A stretch of DNA of 64,000 bases from Ruania rhizosphaerae (GTDB lineage: Bacteria; Actinomycetota; Actinomycetes; Actinomycetales; Beutenbergiaceae): NCBI RefSeq assembly GCF_009805705.1, contig NZ_VSMB01000014.1, forward strand, positions 42,360-106,359. Direction: 5' to 3'. The position numbers and the translations under genes are program-made. The notes under the pieces are model-generated. The model worked only from the letters and a program-made list of their open reading frames with translations. It was not told the origin of the DNA and searched no databases. Of the stretch, positions 16,050 through 24,863 are shown one piece after another; within the stretch, counting starts at the first letter, position 1; the number at the start of each line of letters is the position of its first letter.

Positions 16050-17543
16050 ATGAGCGCCACGGCGACGTCGACTCCGATGTCGGAGGTGCTGCAGCTGCAG
16101 CGCAACGCCTTCCACCGGGACGGCTTCCCGGATGCGGCCACTCGCCGCGACCGGATCGATCGGTTCGCTCATGCCGTGGTGGCGCACACCGACGAGCTGG
16201 TGGAGGCGATCTCGAACGACTTCGGTCATCGTCCAGAGGTCACGACGCTCGTCTCGGACATCGCGACCCTCGCGTTGGACGCCGAACTTGCCCGTGCGCG
16301 CGTGGGTTACTGGATGCGCCCGCGGCGCCCGTGGGGCCGCGTCCCCGGCGCGGTGGCCAGCGCCGTCGGGCTGGATGCCGCCATTCACCCGGAGCCTTTG
16401 GGCGTGGTCGGAGTCATGGGCATCTGGAACTTTCCGATCAATCTGACCGCGATCCCGGCCCTGTCCGCACTGGCTGCCGGGAACCGGGTGATGATCAAGA
16501 TGTCCGAAGCCGTACCCGCCACTTCCGAGGTGTTCGCGAACGCCGTCCACGACGCCTTCGACGTCGAGGAGGTGGCGGTGGTGACCGGCGATGTGGAGGT
16601 CTCCCGCGAGTTCGCGGGTCTGGCGCTCGATCACCTGTTCTTCACCGGATCTGCGGCGACGGGATCAGCGGTCATGGCGGCGGCAGCCAAGAACCTCACG
16701 CCCGTGACCTTGGAGCTGGGCGGCAAGAACCCGGTTGTTCTGGCGCCGGCTGCGGCGGGGGAGAAGGCAGTGGTGCGGCGTGCCGCGGCGAGGGTGGCGA
16801 CGGCGCGTCTGGTGAACGCCGGTCAGGCGTGTATCGCCCCTGAAGACGTCTACGTGCCGACGGAGTCCGCCCGCACCTTCGTCCAGGAGGTCTTCTCCAC
16901 CTGGGGTCGCGTAGTGCCGGACATGTTCGAGCGCGATGAGATGCCCACGCTCATCTCCGATGGTGCCTACGAGCGGATCACCGCGCTGCTGGAGGACGCT
17001 GCGGAGAAGGGGGCGCAGGTGCTCACGGCTGTCCGATCGGACGACAGTGGCCAGGAGGCATTGCGCTCGGCGCGGATCATGCCGCCCACGGTGGTGCTCG
17101 GGGTGACGGAGGAGATGAGCATCGCCCACGAAGAGGTCTTCGGACCGGTGCTCGCCGTCCATCCGTATGACCATCTGGAGGATCTGCTCGAGGAACTGGC
17201 CGATAAGCCGGAGCCGCTGGTGGCGAGCTGGTTCGGCCCGGACGATGTCGACTACCGGACCTTCGTGGCTCGTACCCGGTCCGGTGGGGTGGCCCGCAAC
17301 GATTACGCGCTCTCGCAGTCGGTTCCTGGGCTGCCGTTCGGCGGCGTGGGTGCCTCCGGTATGGGGCAGTATCACGGCAGGTTCGGGTTCGAGACGTTCA
17401 GTCACCGACGGTCGGTGGTCGGTTCCGATCTGCCGTTCTCGATCGTCGATCTGCTCACGCCGAAGGAGTCGGTCAAGGTGCCGGACGCCGTCCGGCGCGG
17501 GCTCTCCGCCTACCGCACCGTGCTCTCGCGGCGCTTGCGCTGA
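16050..17543 (+). CDS. Class-3-like (coniferyl-type) aldehyde dehydrogenase
   Basis: A 497-residue NAD(P)-dependent aldehyde dehydrogenase of the compact family that includes coniferyl and class-3 (fatty) aldehyde dehydrogenases. The Rossmann-type nucleotide region includes GVMGIWNFPINL and FFTGSAATGSAV; the general-base Glu is in LELGGKNP (about 228); the nucleophile Cys is in NAGQACIAPEDVYVP (about 262). EEVFGPVLAV and the C-terminal PFGGVGASGMGQYHG are also present. It oxidises an aldehyde to the acid in the cytosol. The substrate cannot be told from sequence. It is monocistronic, with a repeat-filled leader. Confidence 0.85.
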   Translation: MSATATSTPMSEVLQLQRNAFHRDGFPDAATRRDRIDRFAHAVVAHTDELVEAISNDFGHRPEVTTLVSDIATLALDAELARARVGYWMRPRRPWGRVPGAVASAVGLDAAIHPEPLGVVGVMGIWNFPINLTAIPALSALAAGNRVMIKMSEAVPATSEVFANAVHDAFDVEEVAVVTGDVEVSREFAGLALDHLFFTGSAATGSAVMAAAAKNLTPVTLELGGKNPVVLAPAAAGEKAVVRRAAARVATARLVNAGQACIAPEDVYVPTESARTFVQEVFSTWGRVVPDMFERDEMPTLISDGAYERITALLEDAAEKGAQVLTAVRSDDSGQEALRSARIMPPTVVLGVTEEMSIAHEEVFGPVLAVHPYDHLEDLLEELADKPEPLVASWFGPDDVDYRTFVARTRSGGVARNDYALSQSVPGLPFGGVGASGMGQYHGRFGFETFSHRRSVVGSDLPFSIVDLLTPKESVKVPDAVRRGLSAYRTVLSRRLR

Positions 17544-17610
17544 TGGGCGTACCAGGGGCTCGACCGCCTCGGCCGGCCCGGCCGACGTGATCGGGGGCAG
17601 GTCGATCGCG

Positions 17611-17616
17611 TACCCT
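17611..17616 (+). promoter_or_regulatory. -10 box of a leaderless prfB transcript
   Basis: TACCCT lies 8 nt before GTG 17625, so transcription should begin at or next to the start codon. No Shine-Dalgarno sequence is visible, which supports a leaderless mRNA and this start choice. Confidence 0.55.
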
Positions 17617-17624
17617 TGCCACTT

Positions 17625-18746
17625 GTGGCTACCGACTTCCCCGTAGAGATCCAGGGTCTGCGCCAGATCCTCGACTCGATCACCGCCGTCAGTGACCCAG
17701 ACGCGTTGCGGGAGCGGATCGCCCAGCTCTCGGAGGAGGCGGCCGCCCCGGACCTGTGGGACGACCCCGAGGCTGCGCAGCAGGTCACGAGCCAGCTTTC
17801 CTACGCGCAGACCGAGCTCGAACGTCTGGAGCGGCTCGCCGAGCGGATCGGCGATCTCGGTGCGCTGGTGGAGCTGGCGCAGGAGGAGGACGACGCCGAT
17901 ACCCTCGCTGAGGCTGAGGCGGAGCTCGGGACGATCCGTGCCGCGCTGGAAGATCTGGAGATCCGCACCCTGCTCTCGGGCGAGTACGACCAGCGCGAGG
18001 CCGTCGTGACGATCCGTGCAGGAGCCGGTGGCGTGGATGCCGCCGACTTCGCCGAGATGCTCATGCGCATGTACCTGCGCTGGGCCGAGCGTAAGGGGTA
18101 CCCGACGGCGGTTCTCGACACCTCCTACGCAGAGGAGGCGGGCCTGAAGTCGGCGACGTTCGAGGTGAAGGTTCCGTACGCCTTCGGCACCCTGAGCGTG
18201 GAAGCCGGGACGCACCGCCTGGTGCGGATCTCCCCATTCGACAATCAGGGTCGCCGGCAGACGTCGTTCGCGGCGGTCGAGGTGATCCCGCTGATCGAGC
18301 AGACCGACAGCGTGGAGATCCCGGAGTCAGAGATCAAGGTCGACGTCTTCCGCTCCTCCGGGCCGGGCGGGCAGAGCGTGAACACGACCGACTCCGCCGT
18401 GCGCATGACCCACATCCCCACGGGCATCGTCGTCTCGATGCAGAACGAGAAGTCGCAGATCCAGAACCGGGCCGCCGCCCTGCGGGTGCTCCAGTCCCGG
18501 CTGCTTCTCAAGCGCCAGGAGGAGGTGAGCGCGGCCAAGAAGGCAATGGCAGGGGACGTCAAGGCCTCCTGGGGTGACCAGATGCGCTCCTACGTCCTGC
18601 AGCCCTACCAGATGGTCAAGGATCTGCGCACCGAGCACGAGGCGGGCAACCCCTCGTCGGTCTTCGACGGAGACATCGACAGTTTCATCAACGCCGGGAT
18701 CCGCTGGCGTAAGCACCAGCAGCTCGACGCCGAAGCAGGCGCCTGA
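17625..18746 (+). CDS. prfB: Peptide chain release factor 2
   Basis: A 373-residue class-I release factor that terminates translation at UGA/UAA. An N-terminal coiled-coil domain is followed by the RF2 anticodon-like tripeptide SPF in [18 protein letters not shown], and by the catalytic GGQ loop [18 protein letters not shown]. The C-terminus is [18 protein letters not shown]. Unlike many bacterial prfB genes, it reads in one frame with no internal UGA frameshift site, as is usual in actinobacteria. GTG 17625 is chosen because [14 protein letters not shown] matches the family N-terminus and a TACCCT box precedes it closely. ftsE follows after 278 bp, an order conserved in this phylum. Confidence 0.95.
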   Translation: MATDFPVEIQGLRQILDSITAVSDPDALRERIAQLSEEAAAPDLWDDPEAAQQVTSQLSYAQTELERLERLAERIGDLGALVELAQEEDDADTLAEAEAELGTIRAALEDLEIRTLLSGEYDQREAVVTIRAGAGGVDAADFAEMLMRMYLRWAERKGYPTAVLDTSYAEEAGLKSATFEVKVPYAFGTLSVEAGTHRLVRISPFDNQGRRQTSFAAVEVIPLIEQTDSVEIPESEIKVDVFRSSGPGGQSVNTTDSAVRMTHIPTGIVVSMQNEKSQIQNRAAALRVLQSRLLLKRQEEVSAAKKAMAGDVKASWGDQMRSYVLQPYQMVKDLRTEHEAGNPSSVFDGDIDSFINAGIRWRKHQQLDAEAGA

Positions 18747-18787
18747 CTTCACCCCACCGCACTGCGGGGCGATGCTCACGCCCGGGC

Positions 18788-18869
18788 GCGTTCGAATCCC
18801 GCTACGTCGCTGGAGTCCCGCTCCGGGTACCTGTTCTGGGATTCGAACGCCGCAGCGGGATTCGAACGC
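18788..18869. repeat. Repeated tRNA T-arm-like motif between prfB and ftsE
   Basis: GCGTTCGAATCCCGCT (18788-18803) is perfectly inverted at 18854-18869, and a third partial copy, GGGATTCGAACGC, lies at 18838-18850. The core TTCGAATCCC is like a tRNA T-loop, but no acceptor, D or anticodon arms surround it, so it is not a tRNA gene. It could fold as a long hairpin and act as prfB terminator. Confidence 0.75.
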
Positions 18870-18963
18870 GGTGACGGCCCTCTGACCGCGACAAGCCCCT
18901 CGGCTTAGAGAACGCGCTGACCGGCGCGCGGCGTGTCACCCGGGCAGGACCAGATTGGCTGCA

Positions 18964-18969
18964 TACCCT
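18964..18969 (+). promoter_or_regulatory. Likely -10 box for the ftsE operon
   Basis: TACCCT at 18964-18969 would start transcription near 18976, giving a leader of about 50 nt before GTG 19025. A GTG at 18974 lies upstream of the predicted transcript start, which argues against the longer ftsE reading. Confidence 0.45.
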
Positions 18970-19024
18970 GCAAGTGGCCAGGTTTCGCCCTTCCCCACTT
19001 CCCCAAGACTGGCCAGGCAGCGCA

Positions 19025-19714
19025 GTGATCCGTTTCAAGAAAGTCTCCAAGGTGTACGCCCGCGGGGCGCGCCCTGCCCTGGACCAGGTCTCGCTCGAGG
19101 TCGGCCGGGGTGAGTTCGTGTTCCTCGTCGGTGCCTCGGGCTCGGGCAAGTCGACCTTTCTGCGCCTGGTGCTCCGAGAAGAGCGCCCCACCCACGGGTC
19201 GGTGTTCGTGGCGGGCCGGGACCTGGCGAACCTCTCCCAGTGGAAGGTGCCGCAGCTGCGCCGTCAGATCGGGTGCGTCTTCCAGGACTTCCGGCTGCTC
19301 CACAACAAGAACGTCTTCGACAACGTCGCCATCGCCCTGCAGGTGATCGGCAAGCCCCGGCACCACGTGATGACCACCGTGCCGGAGACGCTGGAGATGG
19401 TGGGTCTGGCCGGGAAGGAGAAGCGGCTCCCGCACGAGCTCTCCGGTGGTGAGCAGCAGCGGGTCGCCATTGCCCGCGCGTTCGTCAACCGTCCGGCGAT
19501 CATCCTGGCCGACGAGCCCACCGGAAATCTGGACCCCACCACATCCGTGGGCATCATGCGTCTGTTGGACCGGATCAACCGCACCGGCACCACCGTGGTG
19601 ATGGCCACCCACGACGACGAGATCGTCGACCAGATGCGCAAGCGCGTGGTCGAGCTGGTCGACGGGCAGATGGTGCGTGACCAGGACCGCGGCGTCTACG
19701 GCGCGGCGCGTTAG
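19025..19714 (+). CDS. ftsE: Cell division ABC ATPase FtsE
   Basis: A 229-residue ATPase starting [20 protein letters not shown], the usual FtsE N-terminus. It has Walker [11 protein letters not shown]-loop [19 protein letters not shown], signature [19 protein letters not shown], Walker [13 protein letters not shown] and switch His in ATHDDEIV. With FtsX it couples ATP hydrolysis at the septum to activation of peptidoglycan hydrolases. I chose GTG 19025 over GTG 18974 because the extra 17 residues ([11 protein letters not shown]...) are not family-like. ftsX follows after 15 bp. Confidence 0.95.
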   Translation: MIRFKKVSKVYARGARPALDQVSLEVGRGEFVFLVGASGSGKSTFLRLVLREERPTHGSVFVAGRDLANLSQWKVPQLRRQIGCVFQDFRLLHNKNVFDNVAIALQVIGKPRHHVMTTVPETLEMVGLAGKEKRLPHELSGGEQQRVAIARAFVNRPAIILADEPTGNLDPTTSVGIMRLLDRINRTGTTVVMATHDDEIVDQMRKRVVELVDGQMVRDQDRGVYGAAR

Positions 19715-19729
19715 GGCGGGGGACACACG

Positions 19730-20644
19730 ATGCGACTTCAGTTCGTCCTCTCGCAGATCGGCAACGGGCTGCGCCGGAACATGGCGATGGCCGTCTCGGT
19801 CGTGCTCGTGACCTTCATCTCGCTCACCTTCGTCGGCGCGGCGGTACTGCTGCAGATGCAGGTGGGCAACATGAAGGACGAGTGGTACGACCGCGTCGAG
19901 GTCTCGATCTATCTGTGCCCGCCGGATTCCTCGGTGCCCGCCTGTGCCGGCGGTGAGGCGACCGAGCAGCAGGTGGAGCAGCTGCAAGACGTGCTGACCT
20001 CCGATTCCCTCAGTCCGTATGTCGAGGAGGTCTTCCTCGAGACGAAGGAGCAGGCCTTCGAGGCATTCCAGGAGCGCTTCGGGGATCAGGACTGGGCGCA
20101 ACGGATCACCGTGGACCAGATGCAGCAGTCGTTGCGGGTCAGCCTCGTTGACCCGGAGCTGTACCAGGTGGTCGCCGACGAGGTGGCCGGACGCGACGGG
20201 GTCGAAGAGGTGATCGACCAGCGGTCCATTCTTGAACCGCTCTTCCTGGTCCTGAACCGTGCGACTGTCCTGGCGGCAGGTCTGGCCGCGGTGATGATCG
20301 TGGCCGCGGTGCTGCTGATCACGACCACGATCCGGCTCTCTGCGATGAGCCGGAGCAGGGAGACGTCGATCATGCGGCTCGTCGGTGCCTCGAACTTCTT
20401 CATCCAGCTTCCGTTCATGCTCGAAGGCGCCATCGCCGCCCTGCTCGGTGCCGTGTTGGCGAGCACCGGGCTGTGGCTGGGGGTACGCTCCATCATCGAG
20501 AACTGGCTCGCCGAATCGGTGCGCTGGGTCAATTTCGTCAACACCGGGGACGTGCTCGTGGTCGCACCCCTGTTGGTGGCGATCGGAATCGTGCTCGCGG
20601 CCATCAGTTCGCTGGTCAGTCTCAGCCGGTACACGAAGGTGTGA
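19730..20644 (+). CDS. ftsX: Cell division membrane protein FtsX
   Basis: A 304-residue protein with four membrane helices. The N-terminus is MRLQFVLSQIGNGLRRNMAM, then helix 1 (about 20-44). A large extracytoplasmic loop (about 45-175) contains two Cys (CPPDSSVPAC) and YVEEVFLETKEQAFEAFQ, as in mycobacterial FtsX. C-terminal helices include TVLAAGLAAVMIVAAVLLIT, and the conserved SRETSIMRLVGASNFFIQLP cytoplasmic segment contacts FtsE. The outer loop should bind and activate the M23 peptidase encoded 2 bp downstream. Confidence 0.95.
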   Translation: MRLQFVLSQIGNGLRRNMAMAVSVVLVTFISLTFVGAAVLLQMQVGNMKDEWYDRVEVSIYLCPPDSSVPACAGGEATEQQVEQLQDVLTSDSLSPYVEEVFLETKEQAFEAFQERFGDQDWAQRITVDQMQQSLRVSLVDPELYQVVADEVAGRDGVEEVIDQRSILEPLFLVLNRATVLAAGLAAVMIVAAVLLITTTIRLSAMSRSRETSIMRLVGASNFFIQLPFMLEGAIAALLGAVLASTGLWLGVRSIIENWLAESVRWVNFVNTGDVLVVAPLLVAIGIVLAAISSLVSLSRYTKV

Positions 20645-20646
20645 TC

Positions 20647-22068
20647 ATGCCGCGACGACGTCCCTTCCGATCCCACGGTCCCTCACGTTCGGCACGGGGT
20701 GCCTTGGCCGCAGTCCTGGCGTGCTCACTCGCGCTGCTCGCCGGCCCGGTCGTTGCCGACACGAGGGACGATCTCGAGGAGCAGCAGGAGCAGAACGAGT
20801 CCGAGCGCGAAGAGCTCGCGGCGATGCTCGAGGGCACCGAGTCCGAGCTTGCCGACGTCTACCTCGAGCTCGACGACATCGAGCGGCGCCTGCCAGTCGC
20901 GCAGGACGAACTCGCCGTCGCCAACGACGAGCTGGCGGCAGCGGAGCGCCATGCAGCATCGGTGCAGGACCGCCTGGACGTGGCCGAGGCCCAGCAGAGC
21001 GACCTGACGTCGGAGATATCGACCACCGAGGGCGAGATCACCGAGACTGAGTCAGCGATGGGTGCGGTCGCCCGATCGGCCTACCGGGGTGGTGAGGGCG
21101 CATCTGCCCTGTCGGTGATCTTCGCCGCTGATGACGCCGACGACTTCGCCGTCCAGTACTCGGTGATGAGTTCGGCGTTGCGCTCACAGAACCAGACGCT
21201 CTCCGACCTGGAGAACCTGGTGGCGGTGAACCGCAACCGGCAGGCCCGGTTGGACGCGGTGACCGAACGCATCGGTGAGCTGAAGGCGGAGGCGGATGCC
21301 GCCGTCGCCGCGGCGGACGTAGCCCGGCAGGAGGCGGCGGACCTGGTGGCTGAGATCGAGCAGCTGCAGGCCGATCAGGAGGCCCGGGCGGGCGAGCTCG
21401 AGACCCTGCAGGAGGACTACACCGATCAGATCGCCGAAATCGAGGAAGACAACGAGGAGATCGCGGACGAGATCGCCGAGATCGACCGGAAGGAGCGGGA
21501 GGCTGAGCGTGAGCGGCAGCGAGAAGCTGCTGAGCGGGCAAGTCGATCCGACGATCGGGACACCGGAAACTCTGGTGGGTCCGGTGGCTCGGGCGGGTCC
21601 GGTGGCTCTGGTGGATCCGGCGGATCGAGTTCGGCGGGCTCCGGCAGCTCGTCGAGCGGGTCGCTGATACCGCCGGTCCCGCAGCCGCTGTACGTGACCT
21701 CTGGGTACGGAATGCGCTGGTACCCGATCACGGGCGGCTACTACATGCACCAAGGTGTGGACCTGCGTTCGGCGTGCGGGAACTCCCAGGTCGCCTCTGC
21801 CGCGGGAACGGTGTCCGCGGTCCGTCCGGCCCCGAACGGCACACACGGCAACCAGGTGATGATCAATCACGGCACGATCAACGGCAGCAGGTACGTGACC
21901 GTCTACAACCACCTCTCCCGATTCGCGGTGAGCCAGGGCCAGTCGGTCTCGCAGGGGCAGACGATCGGCTACACCGGCGCTACCGGCAACGTCACCGGCT
22001 GCCACGTGCACTTCGAGGTGTGGCGTAACGGCTCGACCATCGACCCGATGGGCCTGTCTGCGTTCTGA
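20647..22068 (+). CDS. Secreted coiled-coil M23 peptidase, likely FtsEX effector
   Basis: A 473-residue exported protein. The signal peptide is about residues 1-38 (ALAAVLACSLALLAGPVVAD). A long coiled coil follows (about 40-310, with many Glu/Ala/Leu heptads). Then come a Gly-Ser linker with repeated GGSGGSG (about 320-355) and a C-terminal LytM/M23 endopeptidase domain with the zinc motifs HxxxD (MHQGVDLR) and HxH (CHVHFEVW). It cleaves peptidoglycan cross-links. Coiled-coil plus LytM architecture matches EnvC and NlpD, but here with intact zinc ligands, so it is probably active itself. ATG 20647 lies 2 bp after ftsX. Confidence 0.9.
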   Translation: MPRRRPFRSHGPSRSARGALAAVLACSLALLAGPVVADTRDDLEEQQEQNESEREELAAMLEGTESELADVYLELDDIERRLPVAQDELAVANDELAAAERHAASVQDRLDVAEAQQSDLTSEISTTEGEITETESAMGAVARSAYRGGEGASALSVIFAADDADDFAVQYSVMSSALRSQNQTLSDLENLVAVNRNRQARLDAVTERIGELKAEADAAVAAADVARQEAADLVAEIEQLQADQEARAGELETLQEDYTDQIAEIEEDNEEIADEIAEIDRKEREAERERQREAAERASRSDDRDTGNSGGSGGSGGSGGSGGSGGSSSAGSGSSSSGSLIPPVPQPLYVTSGYGMRWYPITGGYYMHQGVDLRSACGNSQVASAAGTVSAVRPAPNGTHGNQVMINHGTINGSRYVTVYNHLSRFAVSQGQSVSQGQTIGYTGATGNVTGCHVHFEVWRNGSTIDPMGLSAF

Positions 22069-22129
22069 CCGGCTACACCTGCGCTGATCGGGCTGGACAC
22101 GTCGGACGCTCGAGTGTGGGTGTCCGCAC

Positions 22130-22146
22130 GGTCACCCGGGGTGACC
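22130..22146. repeat. Perfect palindrome GGTCACC-CGG-GGTGACC upstream of smpB
   Basis: A 17-bp perfect palindrome in the 236-bp gap between the peptidase gene and smpB. A degenerate relative (ATCACCCCCGGTGAGG) lies at about 22181-22197. It may be a regulator site or a short terminator hairpin for the ftsEX operon; I cannot tell which. Confidence 0.6.
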
Positions 22147-22304
22147 TTGTCGTCGATGATCAGCCGATAACCGACGTCAGGATCACCCCCGGTGAGGGAG
22201 TTGTCGGCCGGGTGAGGTGGCGCGGCTGCTCACCAGCAGCGTAAACAGATCGAGGGATCCGGCCCGTGCGCCGTACAGTGGACCGGCGAAGGAGACCAGA
22301 ACCG

Positions 22305-22823
22305 ATGAGCAACAAGGCCAAGGGCGCCAAGAAGAAGAAGACGAGTGGCGCCGTCGACCCCAAGACGGTGAAGACGGTGGTGGCGCGGAACAAGAAGGCG
22401 CGGCACGACTATCACATCGATGCCACCTACGAGGCAGGGCTCGCACTGACCGGGACCGAGGTGAAGTCGCTGCGCGCCGGGCGCGCTTCCCTGGTGGACG
22501 GATGGGTGTACGTGGACGCCGGAGAGGCCTGGTTGGAGAGCGTGCACATCCCCGAATACACCGAGGGAACCTGGACGAACCACTCTCCGCGCCGCAAGCG
22601 CAAGCTCCTGTTGCACAAGGAACAGATCCTCAAGCTCACGCAGCGCACGAAGGAGAAGGGCTTCACCATCGTGCCGCTCGAGCTCTACTTCATCGGCGGC
22701 CGGGCGAAGGTGGAGATCGCCGTCGCCCGAGGAAAGCAGGAGTGGGACAAGCGACAGGCTCTGCGGGAGAAGCAGGACGCCCGAGAGGCGCAGCGGGCAA
22801 TGAGCCTGCGCCGGAACCGATAG
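22305..22823 (+). CDS. smpB: tmRNA-binding protein SmpB
   Basis: A 172-residue protein that binds the tRNA-like part of tmRNA and rescues stalled ribosomes. The family core is present: [58 protein letters not shown] and [10 protein letters not shown]. The C-terminal basic tail ([15 protein letters not shown]) enters the mRNA channel. The N-terminus has about 18 extra Lys-rich residues ([14 protein letters not shown]). ATG 22305 has a good AAGGAG ribosome site. A TACAGT -10 box at about 22273 would start a short leader. ssrA, its RNA partner, lies at 32182. Confidence 0.95.
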   Translation: MSNKAKGAKKKKTSGAVDPKTVKTVVARNKKARHDYHIDATYEAGLALTGTEVKSLRAGRASLVDGWVYVDAGEAWLESVHIPEYTEGTWTNHSPRRKRKLLLHKEQILKLTQRTKEKGFTIVPLELYFIGGRAKVEIAVARGKQEWDKRQALREKQDAREAQRAMSLRRNR

Positions 22824-22862
22824 GCACGACGGCGTAGCTCGCCACCAGCGCTGCGGCGCGCT

Positions 22863-23603
22863 TCAGCGCCCCTGGTAGACGAACGCCGGGATCGCGGCAG
22901 CGACCCTGCCCAGCCAGTCCGCGCGTGCGGCGAGCTCGGCCGGGTCAGGCACACCTTTCCGGAAGCTCACGAGCTGGTTCCCGACGATCTGCAACGTGGC
23001 CTGCGGTGGCCCGTCCTGCATCGCTGCGATCACGGTGGGTGCGAGCAGGGCGTGCGCGAGCCTGTCGTCGGCAGTGACCACCCGCAGACGTTCATTGAAC
23101 TCGTGCGACTCGGTGTCGAGGTCGCCCAGCAATCCGAGCGATGTGGCGACGGACCCGCCAGGTCCCTCGCTGAGCAAATTGAAGGTCGGCAGGGAGCCGG
23201 GTAGTTCAAGTGTGCACAGGGAGTTGTTCTCCCCCGAGGACGTCACCCGGGTGCGCATCCGCGTGGTCTCGTTGCTCCATCCCCGCCCGTTCGTTCCGCA
23301 TCCCACGGCGGTGCCGCCCGCGACGCGTCGATACATGACGTGGCTCGTCTTCGCCGATCGGGTGTCGGCGAACAGGTGCCGGAGTCCGAGTCTGTCCAGC
23401 ACGGCAGGATCAGTGCCCACGTACGTCCATCCGGCGGCCTGCGCGGCCGCGGCGACATCCGCGACACTGCGCCGGTCCGGGCGGCCGTTGCGCAGGACCA
23501 TGACGACGGTGACCACTGCGATCCCGGCGCCCAGGACTGCTGCCAGAATGCCCGCCGCGATGGCCCAGAATTCGTTCACTGAGGTGGCTCCTTGCGTATT
23601 CAT
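22863..23603 (-). CDS. Membrane-anchored hypothetical protein
   Basis: A 246-residue protein with one N-terminal membrane helix (about 12-36, AIAAGILAAVLGAGIAVVTV) and a soluble domain. The stretch ESHEFNERLRVVTADDRLAH and ALLAPTVIAAMQD resembles the F-N-x-x-F-x-V...D..-A-x-x-L-L-x-P pattern of DUF3137-like proteins, but the assignment is weak. It lies 19 bp from the LacI-type gene and on the same strand, so it may be co-transcribed with it. No function can be given. Confidence 0.6.
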   Translation of the reverse strand: MNTQGATSVNEFWAIAAGILAAVLGAGIAVVTVVMVLRNGRPDRRSVADVAAAAQAAGWTYVGTDPAVLDRLGLRHLFADTRSAKTSHVMYRRVAGGTAVGCGTNGRGWSNETTRMRTRVTSSGENNSLCTLELPGSLPTFNLLSEGPGGSVATSLGLLGDLDTESHEFNERLRVVTADDRLAHALLAPTVIAAMQDGPPQATLQIVGNQLVSFRKGVPDPAELAARADWLGRVAAAIPAFVYQGR

Positions 23604-23622
23604 CAGGGCTGATGGCGATTCA

Positions 23623-24609
23623 TCAATGCTCGTGGCACCCGCAGGAGCGTCGTGCCACGAAGGTGAAGTCCAGCAGTTCGTGCACCGGTGCGTCCCGTGC
23701 GTCCGGGTCGCGGACGACGTCGATCGCCCGAGCGGCGAGGGCCTGTGTGGGTTGTTGCACGGTGGTCAGTGGTGGGATCGAGACGCGACTGTTCGCCGTG
23801 CCGTCCAGGCCGACCACGGCCAGGTCCTCCGGGATGCGCAGACCCAGGCTGTGCGCGGCGTGCAACACCCCGAACGCCTGCTCGTCGGTGACGCAGTACA
23901 CCGCCCGGGGCCGGTGGGCGGCGAGTTCCTCGGCTGCGATCTGCGATGCGGCGTATCGCGAGGTCGGGGAGGCCCAGTGGTGGGCCGTCACTCCGTGGCC
24001 GGCTAGGGCCCGCTCGTATCCTCGCTCGTGCTGGCGGGCGCCCACTGAATCGGTGGGTCCGTTGAGGATGGCGATCTCGCGATAGCCGTGCTCGATGAGG
24101 TGGCTCGTGGCGGCGCGCGCGGCGGCGGTGTAGTCGATGGTGAGAGTGGAAGCCGCGGCCCCCTCGGGCAGCGGGTGCAGCGCCACCACCGGGATGCGGG
24201 CCTCGGTGAACAGGCTCAGATCGGGGTCGTCCTGCAGCGAGACGTAGACCACGGCGTCCACCTGCCGGTCCACGAGCGAGCGCACGTGGCGCGCTTCCTG
24301 CACGGGGGAGAGTGCGGCGTCGCAGATCAGCAGCAGGTGATCGATCTCCCCGGCGGCGTCCTCCAGCGCGCGAGCGGTCTCGGCGAAGAACGGGTTGCAG
24401 ATGTCGGGCACGATGAGCCCGATGGAACGGGTCGACCCGGCGCTGAGGGCGCGGGCGAGCATGTTCGGCCGGTAGCCGAGCTCCGCTGCCGCCGCCAGCA
24501 CGCGTTCCCGCGTCGCCGGGGCCACGTTCCGTGGCCCGTTGTTGAACACATAGCTCACGACGGCGTTCGACGTCCTGGCCAGGCGCGCCACGTCCCGGGC
24601 GGTCACCAT
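23623..24609 (-). CDS. LacI-family transcriptional regulator
   Basis: A 328-residue repressor. The N-terminal HTH and hinge are VTARDVARLARTSNAVVSYV, then RVLAAAAELGYRPNMLARAL. A periplasmic-binding-protein-like sensor domain follows, with SIGLIVPDICNPFFAE and VGLDGTANSRVSIPPLTTVQ. The C-terminus is SCGCHEH, a small Cys/His cluster. It is divergent from a CUT1 importer/nucleoside hydrolase operon and most likely represses it. ATG 24609 is preferred because GAGGAG lies 9 nt upstream; GTG 24615 is an alternative. Confidence 0.9.
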   Translation of the reverse strand: MVTARDVARLARTSNAVVSYVFNNGPRNVAPATRERVLAAAAELGYRPNMLARALSAGSTRSIGLIVPDICNPFFAETARALEDAAGEIDHLLLICDAALSPVQEARHVRSLVDRQVDAVVYVSLQDDPDLSLFTEARIPVVALHPLPEGAAASTLTIDYTAAARAATSHLIEHGYREIAILNGPTDSVGARQHERGYERALAGHGVTAHHWASPTSRYAASQIAAEELAAHRPRAVYCVTDEQAFGVLHAAHSLGLRIPEDLAVVGLDGTANSRVSIPPLTTVQQPTQALAARAIDVVRDPDARDAPVHELLDFTFVARRSCGCHEH

Positions 24610-24768
24610 GGGCACGATCTCCTCGGTTCAGCGGGCGGTCACGAGCAGGATACGCAGCAGCACGTCGCCGGCGGCGTGGCCCTCCGCGTCTGCGTCCATC
24701 GCGTCGGCCGGGTGGGCGTGCTTCTGATCAGGTGTCTTGCGGGTGCCGGATCGAGGCTGCTAACGTCC

Positions 24769-24784
24769 ATCTAACCGGATAGAT
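24769..24784. promoter_or_regulatory. Palindromic operator at the promoter of the CUT1 operon
   Basis: ATCTA-A-CCGG-A-TAGAT forms a dyad with arms ATCTA/TAGAT, extended outward by CGTC (24765) and GACG (24785) with a 1-nt offset. A possible promoter, TTGCGG (24737-24742) with TAACGT (24761-24766), would start transcription inside it. The CpG-centred palindrome fits a LacI-family site, so it is the likely target of the adjacent regulator. Confidence 0.6.
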
Positions 24785-24863
24785 GACGTGAGTGCCACAT
24801 CCCCACCACTGAAGCACGGGCGCCACGCCGACCCGCACCCCTCCCTCCACCGAAGGTCCGATC

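Noticed and set aside
14797..16053. Long plus-strand reading frame across the end of the MFS gene and the repeats
   Set aside because: It overlaps the MFS exporter gene in another frame, is extremely Arg-rich and ends in the 87-bp-period repeat. A GC-skew shadow.
15561..16634. Long minus-strand frame across the MFS/aldehyde dehydrogenase gap
   Set aside because: It is antisense to two well-supported genes, contains the translated repeat and has no family features.
16665..18215. A 516-codon minus-strand frame
   Set aside because: Antisense to the aldehyde dehydrogenase gene and prfB, both certain. His/Arg/Gly-rich composition of a shadow frame.
17625..18746. Programmed +1 frameshift in prfB
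   Set aside because: The coding sequence is one continuous frame with no early in-frame UGA.
18788..18869. Possible tRNA gene from the TTCGAATCCC motif
   Set aside because: No D-arm, anticodon arm or acceptor stem can be built around it; the motif is an inverted repeat.
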